From positions 310,001-374,000 of the forward strand of contig NZ_JAKFFS010000003.1 in the NCBI RefSeq assembly GCF_021502725.1: a DNA stretch of 64,000 nt, read 5' to 3'. The stretch's first letter is position 1, and each line of letters begins with the position of its first letter. The notes under the pieces are model-generated. The model ran no database searches, was not told the DNA's origin, and saw only the letters and a program-made list of their open reading frames with translations. The translations under genes were made by a program, and so were the position numbers. The stretch comes from Dyadobacter sp. CY345. GTDB lineage: Bacteria > Bacteroidota > Bacteroidia > Cytophagales > Spirosomataceae. This document shows positions 1-9,014 of the stretch, piece after piece.

Positions 1-329
1 TTATGATCCAGTACCGTCTGAATATTGGCAATGGTAACACCTGCCATAATGGAAAATACGACCTGTTTTGGCGTAATCACGGCGCGCAAAGATTCCTGAA
101 CCGAAGCGAAATCCTGTGGTTTGACGGATAAAATGATCAGATCATATTTTCCGATTTGTGGCCCTATGGAACCGGTAATTACGCCGGGCTGGAAGCTGCT
201 GAGCTTTTCCATGCGGTCGTCACTTTTTTCAACCAGTAAAAAATCTTCTTTTTTGACAAGATCAAATTTCAGGAATGCGCGGGCGAAGGCAAGTCCCATG
301 TTTCCGCAGCCAATGATTGCAATTTTCAT
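1..329 (-). CDS. proC: Pyrroline-5-carboxylate reductase, N-terminal part (runs off the window)
   Basis: ProC reduces 1-pyrroline-5-carboxylate to proline with NAD(P)H, the last step of proline synthesis, in the cytosol. Reading the minus strand from the ATG at 327-329 gives MKIAIIGCGNMGLAFARAF, a Rossmann dinucleotide-binding start (GxGxMG) typical of ProC. It is followed by a segment with LSVKPQ, the usual ProC motif after the fourth strand. Only about 109 residues of the expected ~265 lie in the window; the rest is upstream of position 1. The start follows directly from the Rossmann motif, which begins at residue 4. The DUF2520 gene at 14457 shares this fold but lacks the ProC-type continuation. 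Confidence 0.88.
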   Translation of the reverse strand, partial: MKIAIIGCGNMGLAFARAFLKFDLVKKEDFLLVEKSDDRMEKLSSFQPGVITGSIGPQIGKYDLIILSVKPQDFASVQESLRAVITPKQVVFSIMAGVTIANIQTVLDH

Positions 330-456
330 TTTTATAAAAGTATTTGGTATTAAATTCAGGGTACAAAGAAAATTTGGGAAAAGATATACCGGAGAATCAT
401 CCCCGGATTATGCATTAGCCACGACGAATTACGCACCTTTTAGTTGAATATCATAG

Positions 457-532
457 GGCTGTCGGCAATCAGCTTTCGGCTGTTTAGCATAGAAAGAGCG
501 ACTTTTTAGCCGACTGCCGATTGCCGACAGCC
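457..532. repeat. Imperfect inverted repeat, arms about 24 bases, built of CGGC-rich words
   Basis: The arm at 457-480 (begins GGCTGTCGGCAATC) is the near-complement of the arm at 509-532 (ends GATTGCCGACAGCC). The outer 14 bases match perfectly and the inner part matches with a few mismatches. The loop is about 28 bases. It sits in the 397-base gap between the divergent proC and transglutaminase genes. It is more GC-rich than its AT-rich surroundings, lacks a clean T-run and lies upstream of both genes, so it is not an ordinary terminator. The rest of the gap (330-456 and 533-726) shows no gene or clear promoter. Confidence 0.7.
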
Positions 533-726
533 GATTTCGTAGTTTATCTTCTTACCTTCGGGTTCAAATTCGAAAAAGTTGTATTTAATAAAATAGAATC
601 ACAGGAAATTCTGCTAAAATAAATTCTTGTGGAGATATATTTTGAAAAATACGTATTATACATTTTTTTAGAGCGAGCAAGATTCATTGCTGCCAAATTA
701 TTATAGATTATTGTAATTCTCCAACT

Positions 727-3700
727 ATGGCTATAAAAGTTGCTATTTCACATAAGACCAAGTACAAGTTTGATAGGAGTGTTGCATTGTCACCGCATGT
801 TTTCAGATTACGTCCTGCGCCGCATTCCCGTACGGCCATCGAAGGATATTCATTTAAGATCACACCCGAAAACCATTTTATCAACTGGCAGCAGGACCCG
901 TTTGGGAACTACCAGGCAAGGGTTGTGTTTCCGGAAAAAGCAACAGAGCTGAGTATTGAAGTCGAGGTAATTGCCAAATTGCAGGTAATCAATCCGTTTG
1001 ACTTTTTTGTTGAAGAATATGCCGAACATTTCCCCTTTAAATACGAACAGGGCTTAAATAAGGAGCTTGGCCCATACCTGGAACCAAGAGAGTCAGGTCC
1101 AAAGCTGATGCAATGGATTGAAGAAAATAAACCTGCAAATGGCACTAAAATAGTTGATTTTCTTGTACATGTTAATCAGCGTGTTTTCAATTCCATTGGA
1201 TATAATATCCGTATGGAAGTTGGTGTGCAGACTTGCGAAGATACACTGACGACCAGAAGTGGCTCATGCCGGGATTCTGCATGGATGCTTGTTCAGTTTT
1301 TAAGACATTTAGGAATTGCCGCAAGATTTGTTTCTGGTTACCTTGTTCAGCTTGCTTCTGATATCAAATCATTGGATGGTCCGTCTGGTCCGGAAGAAGA
1401 TTTTACAGATTTGCATGCATGGGCTGAGGCTTATGTACCCGGTGCCGGCTGGATCGGACTGGATGCTACGTCCGGACTTTTAGCCGGTGAAGGCCATATT
1501 CCACTTTGCTGTACGCCTGATTATGCAAGCGCCGCGCCGGTTTCGGGAGCGACGGACAGGTGCGAGGTGACTTTTGAGTTTGATAACAGCGTTTTCCGTA
1601 TCCACGAAGATCCGCGGGTAACGAAACCATATACCGAAGAGCAATGGAATAAAATCATGCAGGTTGGCCACGATGTGGAAAAAGATTTGCAGGAAGGCGA
1701 TGTGCGGATGACGATGGGTGGAGAACCGACTTTCATTTCTATCGATGATTTTGAAGGTGCTGAATGGAATACCGCTGCGGACGGCCCTTTAAAAAGACAA
1801 CTTGCTTATGATCTTGCATTACGATTGAAAAACCGTTTTGCACATGGCGGTCTGCTTCACTTCGGACAAGGAAAATGGTATCCGGGCGAATTATTTCCAC
1901 GCTGGCAATATGCGCTTTATTGGAGAAACGACGGTTTGCCAATGTGGAAAAACGATGCGCTGGTAGCGAAAGAAGGTGAAACAAAATACACTTTCCGCGA
2001 CGCTGAGATTTTCACAACCGAGCTGACGAAATATTTAGGAATCGATACCAATAATATCACGCCGGCATATGAAGATCCGGTTTATTGGGCGATGGAAGAA
2101 GGAAAATTGCCGGTTAATATTGATCCGTTACAGGTCAATCTCAAAGATTCCATTGAAAGAAGAACATTAGCCCAATTGCTGCAAAAAGGCCTGAACAATC
2201 CAACCGGATATGTTCTGCCTTTGAAATATAATGTAAAAGATGAAAACTGGTCGAGCTGCGCCTGGGAATTTCGTCGTAAAAATTGTTTCCTGATACCCGG
2301 AAATTCCGCGATCGGTTTCAGGCTTCCGCTCGATTCTTTGCCGGAAGTTGCAAAAGACAAAAGAGAGCAGCCGATTGAACGCAGTCCGTTTGAGGATCTG
2401 CCGCCGCTGGGAGATTATAAACATGTTGTGGAAGCGAGATACGGAACGGTTTCACCGGCTTATGTTGCGCCAGATAATAAGGTAATTGAAGATGAGGAAG
2501 CTGATAAGAAAGTAAAAGAAAAAGAAGCAGAACAAGCATTGCTTTTCGAAGTTCCAATCATCAAAACGGCGCTTTGCGTAGAAGAACGTGATGGAATTAT
2601 TTATGTTTATCTGCCTCCAACAGATTATCTGGAACATTATCTGGATCTGATGGCGTCGATTGAAGCTACCGCTGAAAAATTGCAAATGCCGATCAGGATT
2701 GAAGGATATCCTTCACCTTCTGATCACCGTGTTCAGAAATTAATCGTTACACCAGATCCGGGTGTGATTGAAGTCAATATTCATCCGGCGAAAAACTGGA
2801 CGGAGCTGGTGGATAACATCAGTGCATTGTATGAGGAAGCATTTTTCTCTCGTTTGGGTACGGATAAATTTATGGTTGACGGTCGCCATACCGGAACGGG
2901 CGGAGGAAATCACGTAACGATCGGTGGAGCAAAACCTGCTGATAGTCCGATTCTTCGCCGACCGGATTTGCTGAGAAGTTTGATAACTTATTGGCAGCAT
3001 CATCCGGCACTGAGTTATTTATTTGCCGGTCCGTTTATTGGTCCGACAAGTCAGGCACCGCGTATTGATGAAGGTCGGGATGAAAAATTATATGAGGTTG
3101 AAATTGCATTTGAGCAGATTCCGGATGGTGAAGAAATTCCGTTCTGGATGGTTGATAGGATTTTCAGGAATTTGCTGGTAGATATTACCGGTAATACCCA
3201 CCGCTCGGAATTCTGTATGGATAAATTATATTCTCCGGATTCTTCAACGGGCCGACTGGGGATTTTAGAATTCCGTGCTTTTGATATGCCGCCGCACAAA
3301 CATATGAATTTAGTGCAAACCTTGCTCGTTCGTGCGCTGATTGCTAAATTCTGGAAACAACCGTACAAACATAAATTAATCCGTTGGGGTACCGAATTAC
3401 ACGACCGTTTCCTGTTGCCGCATTTTGCTTACATGGATATGGTTGATGTCGTGAACGATCTGAAAGACGCCGGTTATAACTTTGACATTTCCTGGTTTGA
3501 TCCGTTTTTTGAATTCCGTTTTCCATTTTATGGGGGAATTACGGTTGATAATATTCAGCTTGAAATCCGCCTGGGAATTGAACCATGGCATGTTTTGGGA
3601 GAAGAACTCACAAATTCAGGAACTTCCCGTTTTGTAGATTCTTCTTTGGAAAGAGTTCAGGTAAAAGTGAGCGGGTTTATCGAAGGCCGCCATATTCTGG

Positions 3701-4149
3701 TATGTAACAGTTGCCGCGTTCCATTGAGAAGTTCAGGGATTAAAGGAGAATTTGTGGCCGGAATTCGTTACAAAGCATGGAATCCACCATCCGCATTACA
3801 TCCAACGATCGGAGCGGATGCGCCATTGGTTTTTGATATTGTGGATACCTGGAATAACCGTATTTTGGGAGGCTGTACTTATTTCGTTTCGCATCCGGGT
3901 GGCCGCAGTTTTGATACGCATCCTGTGAACAGTTTCGAAGCGGAATCGAGGAAGATCAGTTTGTTCCAGGGTTTTGGACATACGCCATCTTTTGGTCAGG
4001 AAGTACCTATTGTGGACAAATCATCACCTGCCGTTTCCCGTTTTGTTGCAGAAACGAAGAAGGACCTAAGAAGTGATACGCCGGTTGAATTAATCGATCC
4101 GGAATATCCAAACACACTGGATTTGAGAAGATACTGGAAAGCGAAATAA
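727..4149 (+). CDS. Transglutaminase-like / DUF2126 two-domain protein (predicted peptide or amide ligase system)
   Basis: A 1140-residue protein with no evident signal peptide. Residues 1-90 look like the bacterial transglutaminase N-terminal domain. The transglutaminase-like core follows with a visible triad: Cys181 (GSCRDSAW), His230 (LHAWAEAY) and Asp246 (GLDATSG). From about residue 310 to the end it resembles DUF2126 (COG4196), which comparative genomics has linked to carboxylate-amine ligases; MTMGGEPTF near residue 330 is a family hallmark. An acidic, lysine-rich stretch near residues 590-615 looks like a linker. It is first in a unit with the ATP-grasp/alpha-E gene (36-base gap) and a second transglutaminase (overlap). 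The domain architecture is clear from sequence; the reaction is unknown. The family is expected to cleave or form amide bonds on a peptide. Confidence 0.88.
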   Translation: MAIKVAISHKTKYKFDRSVALSPHVFRLRPAPHSRTAIEGYSFKITPENHFINWQQDPFGNYQARVVFPEKATELSIEVEVIAKLQVINPFDFFVEEYAEHFPFKYEQGLNKELGPYLEPRESGPKLMQWIEENKPANGTKIVDFLVHVNQRVFNSIGYNIRMEVGVQTCEDTLTTRSGSCRDSAWMLVQFLRHLGIAARFVSGYLVQLASDIKSLDGPSGPEEDFTDLHAWAEAYVPGAGWIGLDATSGLLAGEGHIPLCCTPDYASAAPVSGATDRCEVTFEFDNSVFRIHEDPRVTKPYTEEQWNKIMQVGHDVEKDLQEGDVRMTMGGEPTFISIDDFEGAEWNTAADGPLKRQLAYDLALRLKNRFAHGGLLHFGQGKWYPGELFPRWQYALYWRNDGLPMWKNDALVAKEGETKYTFRDAEIFTTELTKYLGIDTNNITPAYEDPVYWAMEEGKLPVNIDPLQVNLKDSIERRTLAQLLQKGLNNPTGYVLPLKYNVKDENWSSCAWEFRRKNCFLIPGNSAIGFRLPLDSLPEVAKDKREQPIERSPFEDLPPLGDYKHVVEARYGTVSPAYVAPDNKVIEDEEADKKVKEKEAEQALLFEVPIIKTALCVEERDGIIYVYLPPTDYLEHYLDLMASIEATAEKLQMPIRIEGYPSPSDHRVQKLIVTPDPGVIEVNIHPAKNWTELVDNISALYEEAFFSRLGTDKFMVDGRHTGTGGGNHVTIGGAKPADSPILRRPDLLRSLITYWQHHPALSYLFAGPFIGPTSQAPRIDEGRDEKLYEVEIAFEQIPDGEEIPFWMVDRIFRNLLVDITGNTHRSEFCMDKLYSPDSSTGRLGILEFRAFDMPPHKHMNLVQTLLVRALIAKFWKQPYKHKLIRWGTELHDRFLLPHFAYMDMVDVVNDLKDAGYNFDISWFDPFFEFRFPFYGGITVDNIQLEIRLGIEPWHVLGEELTNSGTSRFVDSSLERVQVKVSGFIEGRHILVCNSCRVPLRSSGIKGEFVAGIRYKAWNPPSALHPTIGADAPLVFDIVDTWNNRILGGCTYFVSHPGGRSFDTHPVNSFEAESRKISLFQGFGHTPSFGQEVPIVDKSSPAVSRFVAETKKDLRSDTPVELIDPEYPNTLDLRRYWKAK

Positions 4150-4185
4150 TTCGCGCCCTGTGATAAATTATTTAGTTGAATTATT

Positions 4186-6741
4186 ATGCTTACTGAAGCT
4201 TCCGTGAATCTTTTACAAACCTATCGCAGCGGGTTAAATTCGTACGATGAAATTCTGGATGTAAAAGGTCGTGTGAAACCACACTGGCAAGCCCTTTTTG
4301 CCACGCTGGAAAAACTTGGTATTGATGAATTAAAAACGAGGAATCAGGAGATTATTGATAAACTGCGTGAAAACGGGGTTACCTATAATGTCTATGACGG
4401 CGTTGATGGACTAAACCGTCCGTGGCAACTGGATCCGATTCCTTTTTTGATTGAACAAAAAGAGTGGAATACCATAGCAAAAGGCTTGCAGCAAAGAGCC
4501 CTTTTGCTTGATTTGATACTTCGGGACATTTATGGTCCGAGAAATCTGGTCAGGGACGCGATTATTCCGGCGGAACTTGTTTTCGATAATGTAGGATTTT
4601 CACGTCCCTGTGCTGATTTGATACTTCCGGTACCTAATCAATTGGTGTTATACGCCGCCGATATGGCGCGTGGCCCGGACGGACAAATGTGGATCGTGGA
4701 TAACCGCACCCAGGCTCCTTCCGGCTCCGGTTATACTTTGGAAAACCGTGTTGTGATGAGTAAGCTGCTTCCCGAGCTTGCCGATGGCATGTACGTGAGC
4801 AAATTATCACCGTTTTTTAACAACATCCAGAGTACCGTTTTAAGATTATCAGGAAAAACAAAAGAAGCACCGAATATTGTTTATCTGACGCCTGGCCCGA
4901 ATAATGAATCCTATTTTGAACACGCTTATCTGGCGTCTTATCTGGGATATACTTTGGCGCAGGGAGACGATTTGCTCGTTCGCGACGGCTACGTCTGGCT
5001 GAAATCCATTGAAGGTTTGCAGCGTGTAGACGTTATCATCCGAAGAATTGACGACGAGTGGTGCGATCCACTTGAACTTCGTGAAGATTCTCGTTTAGGC
5101 GTTCCGGGCTTGCTTCATGCCATTCGTAAAGGAAATGTAAAAGTGCTGAATCCGCCGGGTACCAGCGTTTTGGAAAACCATGCGTTTCTGGCTTTTATGC
5201 ATAACATTTGCCGGTACTTTTTAGGTGAAGATTTGATCATGCCGTCGGTCGCGACCTGGTGGTGCGGACAGCCGAAAGAGCTGAATTTTGTTCTAAATAA
5301 TATTGACAAACTGATCATCAAAAAGGCAAACCGGAAATCGAAATTCCGGTCGGTTTATGGTCGTTTGCTTACGCCAAAAGATAAGGAAGACCTCAAAAAG
5401 GCGCTGATGCAGCGGCCTCACGAATATATTGCGCAGGAAGAAGTAAGTCTGAGTACAACGCCTTCGCTTGTTAATGGTTTGATTGAACCGCGTTATGCGG
5501 CCATCCGTGCGTTTCTTGTTTCAGATGAAAAAGGATACCATGTCATGCAGGGCGGATTGACGAGAAGCTCTCCGGTGAAAGACCGTTTTGTTATTTCCAA
5601 CCAGTATGGCGGTTTATCAAAGGATACCTGGATTGTTTCTGATAAAACAGATCAGCCTCAGGAAAAAATAATTCTTCCGGTCACTCCATCGTATAAAAAA
5701 CAGGTTTCAGTACCAAGCCGGAGCGCAGAAAATCTTTTCTGGGTAGGGCGTTATTGTGAGCGGACGATGGCGGTTACCAAGTTTATGAATATCGTGATCA
5801 ATGTGCTTAACATTGACCGGAATTTTGGCGGCTCTTCCAAGCAGGAACATATTAAAATATTGCTTCAGTCACTCACACACTTGTCTTCAACTTATCCCGG
5901 ATTTTTAGGCGACGAGAATCAGGAATTATTGCAAAAACCTTATATTGAAATTATTAAACTGGCTTCGGATGTTTACCGGCCAGGGACTATTGCTTCCAAT
6001 GTTTCGTCGTTTCTTCACGCTGTCAGCGCAGTCAGAAATCAGTGGGATATTGAAATCTGGCGGATTGTTGATCTGATTGAAAACAGTTTTCATGAGATAA
6101 AAAATGCAGCAACGATGAACAGCAGCAATATCCAGAAAACGCTGGATAAGCTATACAACAGCATGCTGACTTTTCTGGGTGTGATGTCCGAAACGATGCC
6201 GCGGGACAATAGTTATTTGCTGCTTGATACCGGAAAAATCATTGAACGTATTCTTTCCAAAGTGAGTATTATTCAGTCTAATTTTGGCGTAAAAAATGAA
6301 GCAAATGTCGAAAATGAATTGATTGAAGCGACGTTGCTAAATCATCATTTACTGGTCAATTATCGCCAGATCTATAAGTCGCAGTTAAGTGTTGAAGCGA
6401 TGTTAGATATGGTTTTGCTGGAAAAGACTTTGCCTTATTCAATTGTTTATTTACTTGATTCGCTCAAAGTAAATCTGGAATCTTTGCCGGGAACGTCCGG
6501 TGAAAGAATGAACGAGGCGCAAAAAGCCGTTTTGAAAGCATCAACACTAATAAAACTGGCGAGTGTTCAGGAGCTAAGTCAATATCATCCGGTGACTCTA
6601 GAAAGAGAAGAATTATTCAATCTGATGTCAGAAGTTTCCGGATTAATTTCGTCGGTATCCATGGCGCTGACGAATATGTATTTCAGCCATACAATCATGC
6701 AACATTCGTTTTTTAAACCGATAGAGAACGATGAAATATAA
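4186..6741 (+). CDS. Circularly permuted ATP-grasp / alpha-E fusion protein
   Basis: An 851-residue cytosolic protein. Roughly residues 1-490 match the circularly permuted ATP-grasp family (older names DUF404/DUF407), with motifs such as YNVYDG, DNRTQAPSGSGYTLENR, and DVIIRRIDDEWCDP, where acidic and basic residues would bind Mg-ATP. From about residue 515 the alpha-E domain (DUF403) starts at NLFWVGRYCERT and runs helically to the end. In many bacteria the two domains are separate neighbouring genes; here they are fused. ATP-grasp enzymes activate a carboxylate as acyl phosphate and join it to an amine, so this is the likely ligase of the unit. The start follows the previous stop by 36 bases, and the stop overlaps the next start by 11 bases, which suggests translational coupling. 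Confidence 0.9.
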   Translation: MLTEASVNLLQTYRSGLNSYDEILDVKGRVKPHWQALFATLEKLGIDELKTRNQEIIDKLRENGVTYNVYDGVDGLNRPWQLDPIPFLIEQKEWNTIAKGLQQRALLLDLILRDIYGPRNLVRDAIIPAELVFDNVGFSRPCADLILPVPNQLVLYAADMARGPDGQMWIVDNRTQAPSGSGYTLENRVVMSKLLPELADGMYVSKLSPFFNNIQSTVLRLSGKTKEAPNIVYLTPGPNNESYFEHAYLASYLGYTLAQGDDLLVRDGYVWLKSIEGLQRVDVIIRRIDDEWCDPLELREDSRLGVPGLLHAIRKGNVKVLNPPGTSVLENHAFLAFMHNICRYFLGEDLIMPSVATWWCGQPKELNFVLNNIDKLIIKKANRKSKFRSVYGRLLTPKDKEDLKKALMQRPHEYIAQEEVSLSTTPSLVNGLIEPRYAAIRAFLVSDEKGYHVMQGGLTRSSPVKDRFVISNQYGGLSKDTWIVSDKTDQPQEKIILPVTPSYKKQVSVPSRSAENLFWVGRYCERTMAVTKFMNIVINVLNIDRNFGGSSKQEHIKILLQSLTHLSSTYPGFLGDENQELLQKPYIEIIKLASDVYRPGTIASNVSSFLHAVSAVRNQWDIEIWRIVDLIENSFHEIKNAATMNSSNIQKTLDKLYNSMLTFLGVMSETMPRDNSYLLLDTGKIIERILSKVSIIQSNFGVKNEANVENELIEATLLNHHLLVNYRQIYKSQLSVEAMLDMVLLEKTLPYSIVYLLDSLKVNLESLPGTSGERMNEAQKAVLKASTLIKLASVQELSQYHPVTLEREELFNLMSEVSGLISSVSMALTNMYFSHTIMQHSFFKPIENDEI

Positions 6742-7606
6742 GCTGACCCATTTAACAGAATATCGTTACGTTGAGCCTGTAAGCACTTATCACAGTCTGG
6801 TATGCCTTACGCCAAGGACTTTGCCTAAACAGCTTTGTCAGGATTATACAATAGAAGTGACGCCAACACCGGCTGAAATTGAAGAGCGGGTTGATTATTA
6901 TGGAAACACGACGCATTACTTTTCGCTGCATTCACCGCATAAAAAACTGACGGTGAAAACGACAAGTATCGTTGAGTGTCTGACAGAAACAACCGGTGCG
7001 CCCATCCGTTCGGATGTTACCTGCGCGGAAGCGCGGTCACGTTTTATGAATGATCGTTCGTTGAAAGTTTCCTTACTGGAATATTTGCTGCCGAGTCCGT
7101 TGATTAAATGGGATCCGGCCATTATCCATTTCGCCGAGGATTGCTTTCAGGATGATCGACCGCTGTACGAATGTGTTCATGCTTTGAGCAGGAAAATATT
7201 TACTGAATTTGATTTCGTTCCTGATTTTACAACGATCCATACGCCGATCAGAGAAGTACTGGCGGCGAAAAAAGGCGTTTGTCAGGATTTTTCACATCTG
7301 GCGATTGCCTGCATCCGGAGTTTTGGTTTTGCAGCGCGTTATGTGAGCGGATATCTGGAAACGCTGCCGCCTCCTGGCAAACAAAAATTGCAGGGGTCGG
7401 ATGCTTCGCATGCGTGGATTTCGGTTTTCATTCCGGATTATGGCTGGTGCGATTTTGACCCGACAAATAATGTCGTTCCCGGTGAGCGTCACATTATTAC
7501 GGCCTGGGGAAGAGATTACAGCGACGTGCCGCCGTTGAAAGGAATTATTTTCAGTTCAGGCAAACATACATTATCCGTTGAGGTGGATGTAATTCCTATG
7601 TATTAA
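6731..7606 (+). CDS. Transglutaminase-like cysteine peptidase, third gene of the ATP-grasp/alpha-E unit
   Basis: A 291-residue protein without a signal peptide. The N-terminal about 85 residues form the bacterial transglutaminase N domain (YKLTHLTEYRY). The core carries Cys184 (GVCQDFSHL), His227 (ASHAWISVF) and Asp243 (CDFDPTNN), a complete catalytic triad. Its ATG lies inside the 3' end of the ATP-grasp gene (11-base overlap), so the two are almost certainly co-translated. It is a shorter relative of the N-terminal half of the protein at 727, so the unit encodes two such peptidase-like domains. A likely role is hydrolysis or transfer on the product of the ligase; this is inferred from context only. 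Confidence 0.9.
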   Translation: MKYKLTHLTEYRYVEPVSTYHSLVCLTPRTLPKQLCQDYTIEVTPTPAEIEERVDYYGNTTHYFSLHSPHKKLTVKTTSIVECLTETTGAPIRSDVTCAEARSRFMNDRSLKVSLLEYLLPSPLIKWDPAIIHFAEDCFQDDRPLYECVHALSRKIFTEFDFVPDFTTIHTPIREVLAAKKGVCQDFSHLAIACIRSFGFAARYVSGYLETLPPPGKQKLQGSDASHAWISVFIPDYGWCDFDPTNNVVPGERHIITAWGRDYSDVPPLKGIIFSSGKHTLSVEVDVIPMY

Positions 7607-7829
7607 GACTTAAAATTGTAATATATCTTTACTTTTCTGATAATGGTTGTTTAAACAATTTGAGAATTGACCTTGTTTCTCTAATTTTACCACATCATTT
7701 TCGAAACCAGTATTGATAACCTTATTTTGATGAAAGCAGGCGTTACAGAATTTTACCCTCTTTGGACAAATTTGCCTGGTAACATCCCGGTGGGGAACCA
7801 CGGAACATTAAATAATCATAAAATTACGG

Positions 7830-8810
7830 ATGAAAGAAATAGCATTTAGAGATGCCATTCGCGACGCCATGTCGGAAGAGATGCGCCGGGATCAAAGTGT
7901 ATTCCTGATGGGCGAGGAAGTTGCAGAATATAATGGCGCCTATAAAGCCAGTCAGGGAATGCTTGATGAATTTGGACCGGAACGTGTGATTGATACACCG
8001 ATCGCCGAATTGGGTTTTGCAGGAATTGGGGTTGGAGCTGCCGGAAACGGTCTTCGTCCGATCATTGAATTTATGACATTCAACTTTTCGCTGGTTGCGA
8101 TCGATCAGATCATCAACAGCGCAGCGAAAATTCTTTCTATGTCTGCCGGACAATACGGTGCTCCTATCGTATTCCGCGGACCAACTGGAAATGCAGGTCA
8201 ATTGGGTGCTCAGCACTCTCAAAACTTTGAAAACTGGTTCGCTAATACGCCAGGTTTGAAAGTGGTTGTGCCTTCAAATCCATACGATGCTAAAGGGCTT
8301 TTGAAATCTGCCATTCGTGATAACAACCCGGTGATCTTTATGGAATCGGAAGTTATGTACGGTGACAAAATGATGGTTCCTGAGGAAGAATACCTTATTC
8401 CGATTGGAAAAGCAGATGTGAAACGCCAGGGAAAAGATGTTACCATTGTTTCTTTTGGTAAAATGATCCCACGCGTGGTGATGCCGGCGATTATTCAATT
8501 GGAAAAAGAAGGAATTGACGTTGAATTGATCGATTTGAGAACCGTTAAACCAATCGATTACGCTACGGTTATTGAGTCTGTTAAGAAAACAAACCGTTGT
8601 GTTGTGGTTGAAGAAGCATGGCCACTGGCATCTATCTCCACTGAAATTGCTTACCATATCCAGCGTCATGCTTTTGATTATATGGATGCACCGGTGATCC
8701 GCGTTACCAACCGCGATGTGCCGCTTCCGTATGCGCCAACGCTGATTGAAGAAATTTTACCAAGTGTAAAACGTGTTGTTGAAGCAGTAAAAAGCGTTTT
8801 GTACAAATAA
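7830..8810 (+). CDS. pdhB: Pyruvate dehydrogenase E1 component, beta subunit
   Basis: A 326-residue transketolase-type beta subunit. With E1 alpha and thiamine diphosphate it decarboxylates pyruvate and passes the acetyl group to the E2 lipoyl domain, feeding acetyl-CoA to the citrate cycle. Visible hallmarks are GEEVAEYNGAYKASQGM near the start, DTPIAELGFAGIGVGAA, the FRGPTGNAGQLGAQHSQ segment of the E1 beta pyrimidine domain, and the transketolase C-terminal domain from about residue 200. Length is normal. No alpha-subunit or E2 gene lies next to it, so pdhA is presumably elsewhere. A hairpin follows at 8821. The 223 bases upstream carry no gene. Related 2-oxoacid dehydrogenase beta subunits are similar, but the sequence fits PdhB of Bacteroidetes best. 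Confidence 0.93.
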   Translation: MKEIAFRDAIRDAMSEEMRRDQSVFLMGEEVAEYNGAYKASQGMLDEFGPERVIDTPIAELGFAGIGVGAAGNGLRPIIEFMTFNFSLVAIDQIINSAAKILSMSAGQYGAPIVFRGPTGNAGQLGAQHSQNFENWFANTPGLKVVVPSNPYDAKGLLKSAIRDNNPVIFMESEVMYGDKMMVPEEEYLIPIGKADVKRQGKDVTIVSFGKMIPRVVMPAIIQLEKEGIDVELIDLRTVKPIDYATVIESVKKTNRCVVVEEAWPLASISTEIAYHIQRHAFDYMDAPVIRVTNRDVPLPYAPTLIEEILPSVKRVVEAVKSVLYK

Positions 8811-8820
8811 AATAATACAA

Positions 8821-8865
8821 AAATAACAAAGCCATTTCCCGCCGCAGGTTGTGGCTTTGTTATTT
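8821..8865 (+). terminator. Rho-independent-type terminator after pdhB
   Basis: The arms AAATAACAAAGCCA (8821-8834) and TGGCTTTGTTATTT (8852-8865) are perfectly complementary, giving a 14-bp stem with a 17-base loop. The stem's own A- and T-rich ends supply the U-tract. It lies 11 bases after the pdhB stop. Confidence 0.8.
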
Positions 8866-8944
8866 AAAATGTGAGTGCCTTGTCTTGCCAGTACTTCCCT
8901 CTTTGAGTAAAATCAGGTCAGCAGGGAGCTTTTTCCGGAATTTA

Positions 8945-8972
8945 TTGTTAAAAAGGAAGTTGATTATTTTTG
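8945..8972 (+). promoter_or_regulatory. Bacteroidetes-type promoter for the DksA-like gene
   Basis: TTG at 8945-8947, 17 bases, then TATTTTTG at 8965-8972. This fits the phylum's -33 TTG / -7 TAnnTTTG pattern, with slightly short spacing. The ATG of the downstream gene is 43 bases further on. Confidence 0.5.
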
Positions 8973-9014
8973 TTTTTTACAGGACCTTAATACGGATTCA
9001 AATCAATTAAGACT

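Noticed and set aside
2452..2685. Minus-strand open frames within the transglutaminase/DUF2126 gene
   Set aside because: These are shadows of a long, clearly coding plus-strand gene.
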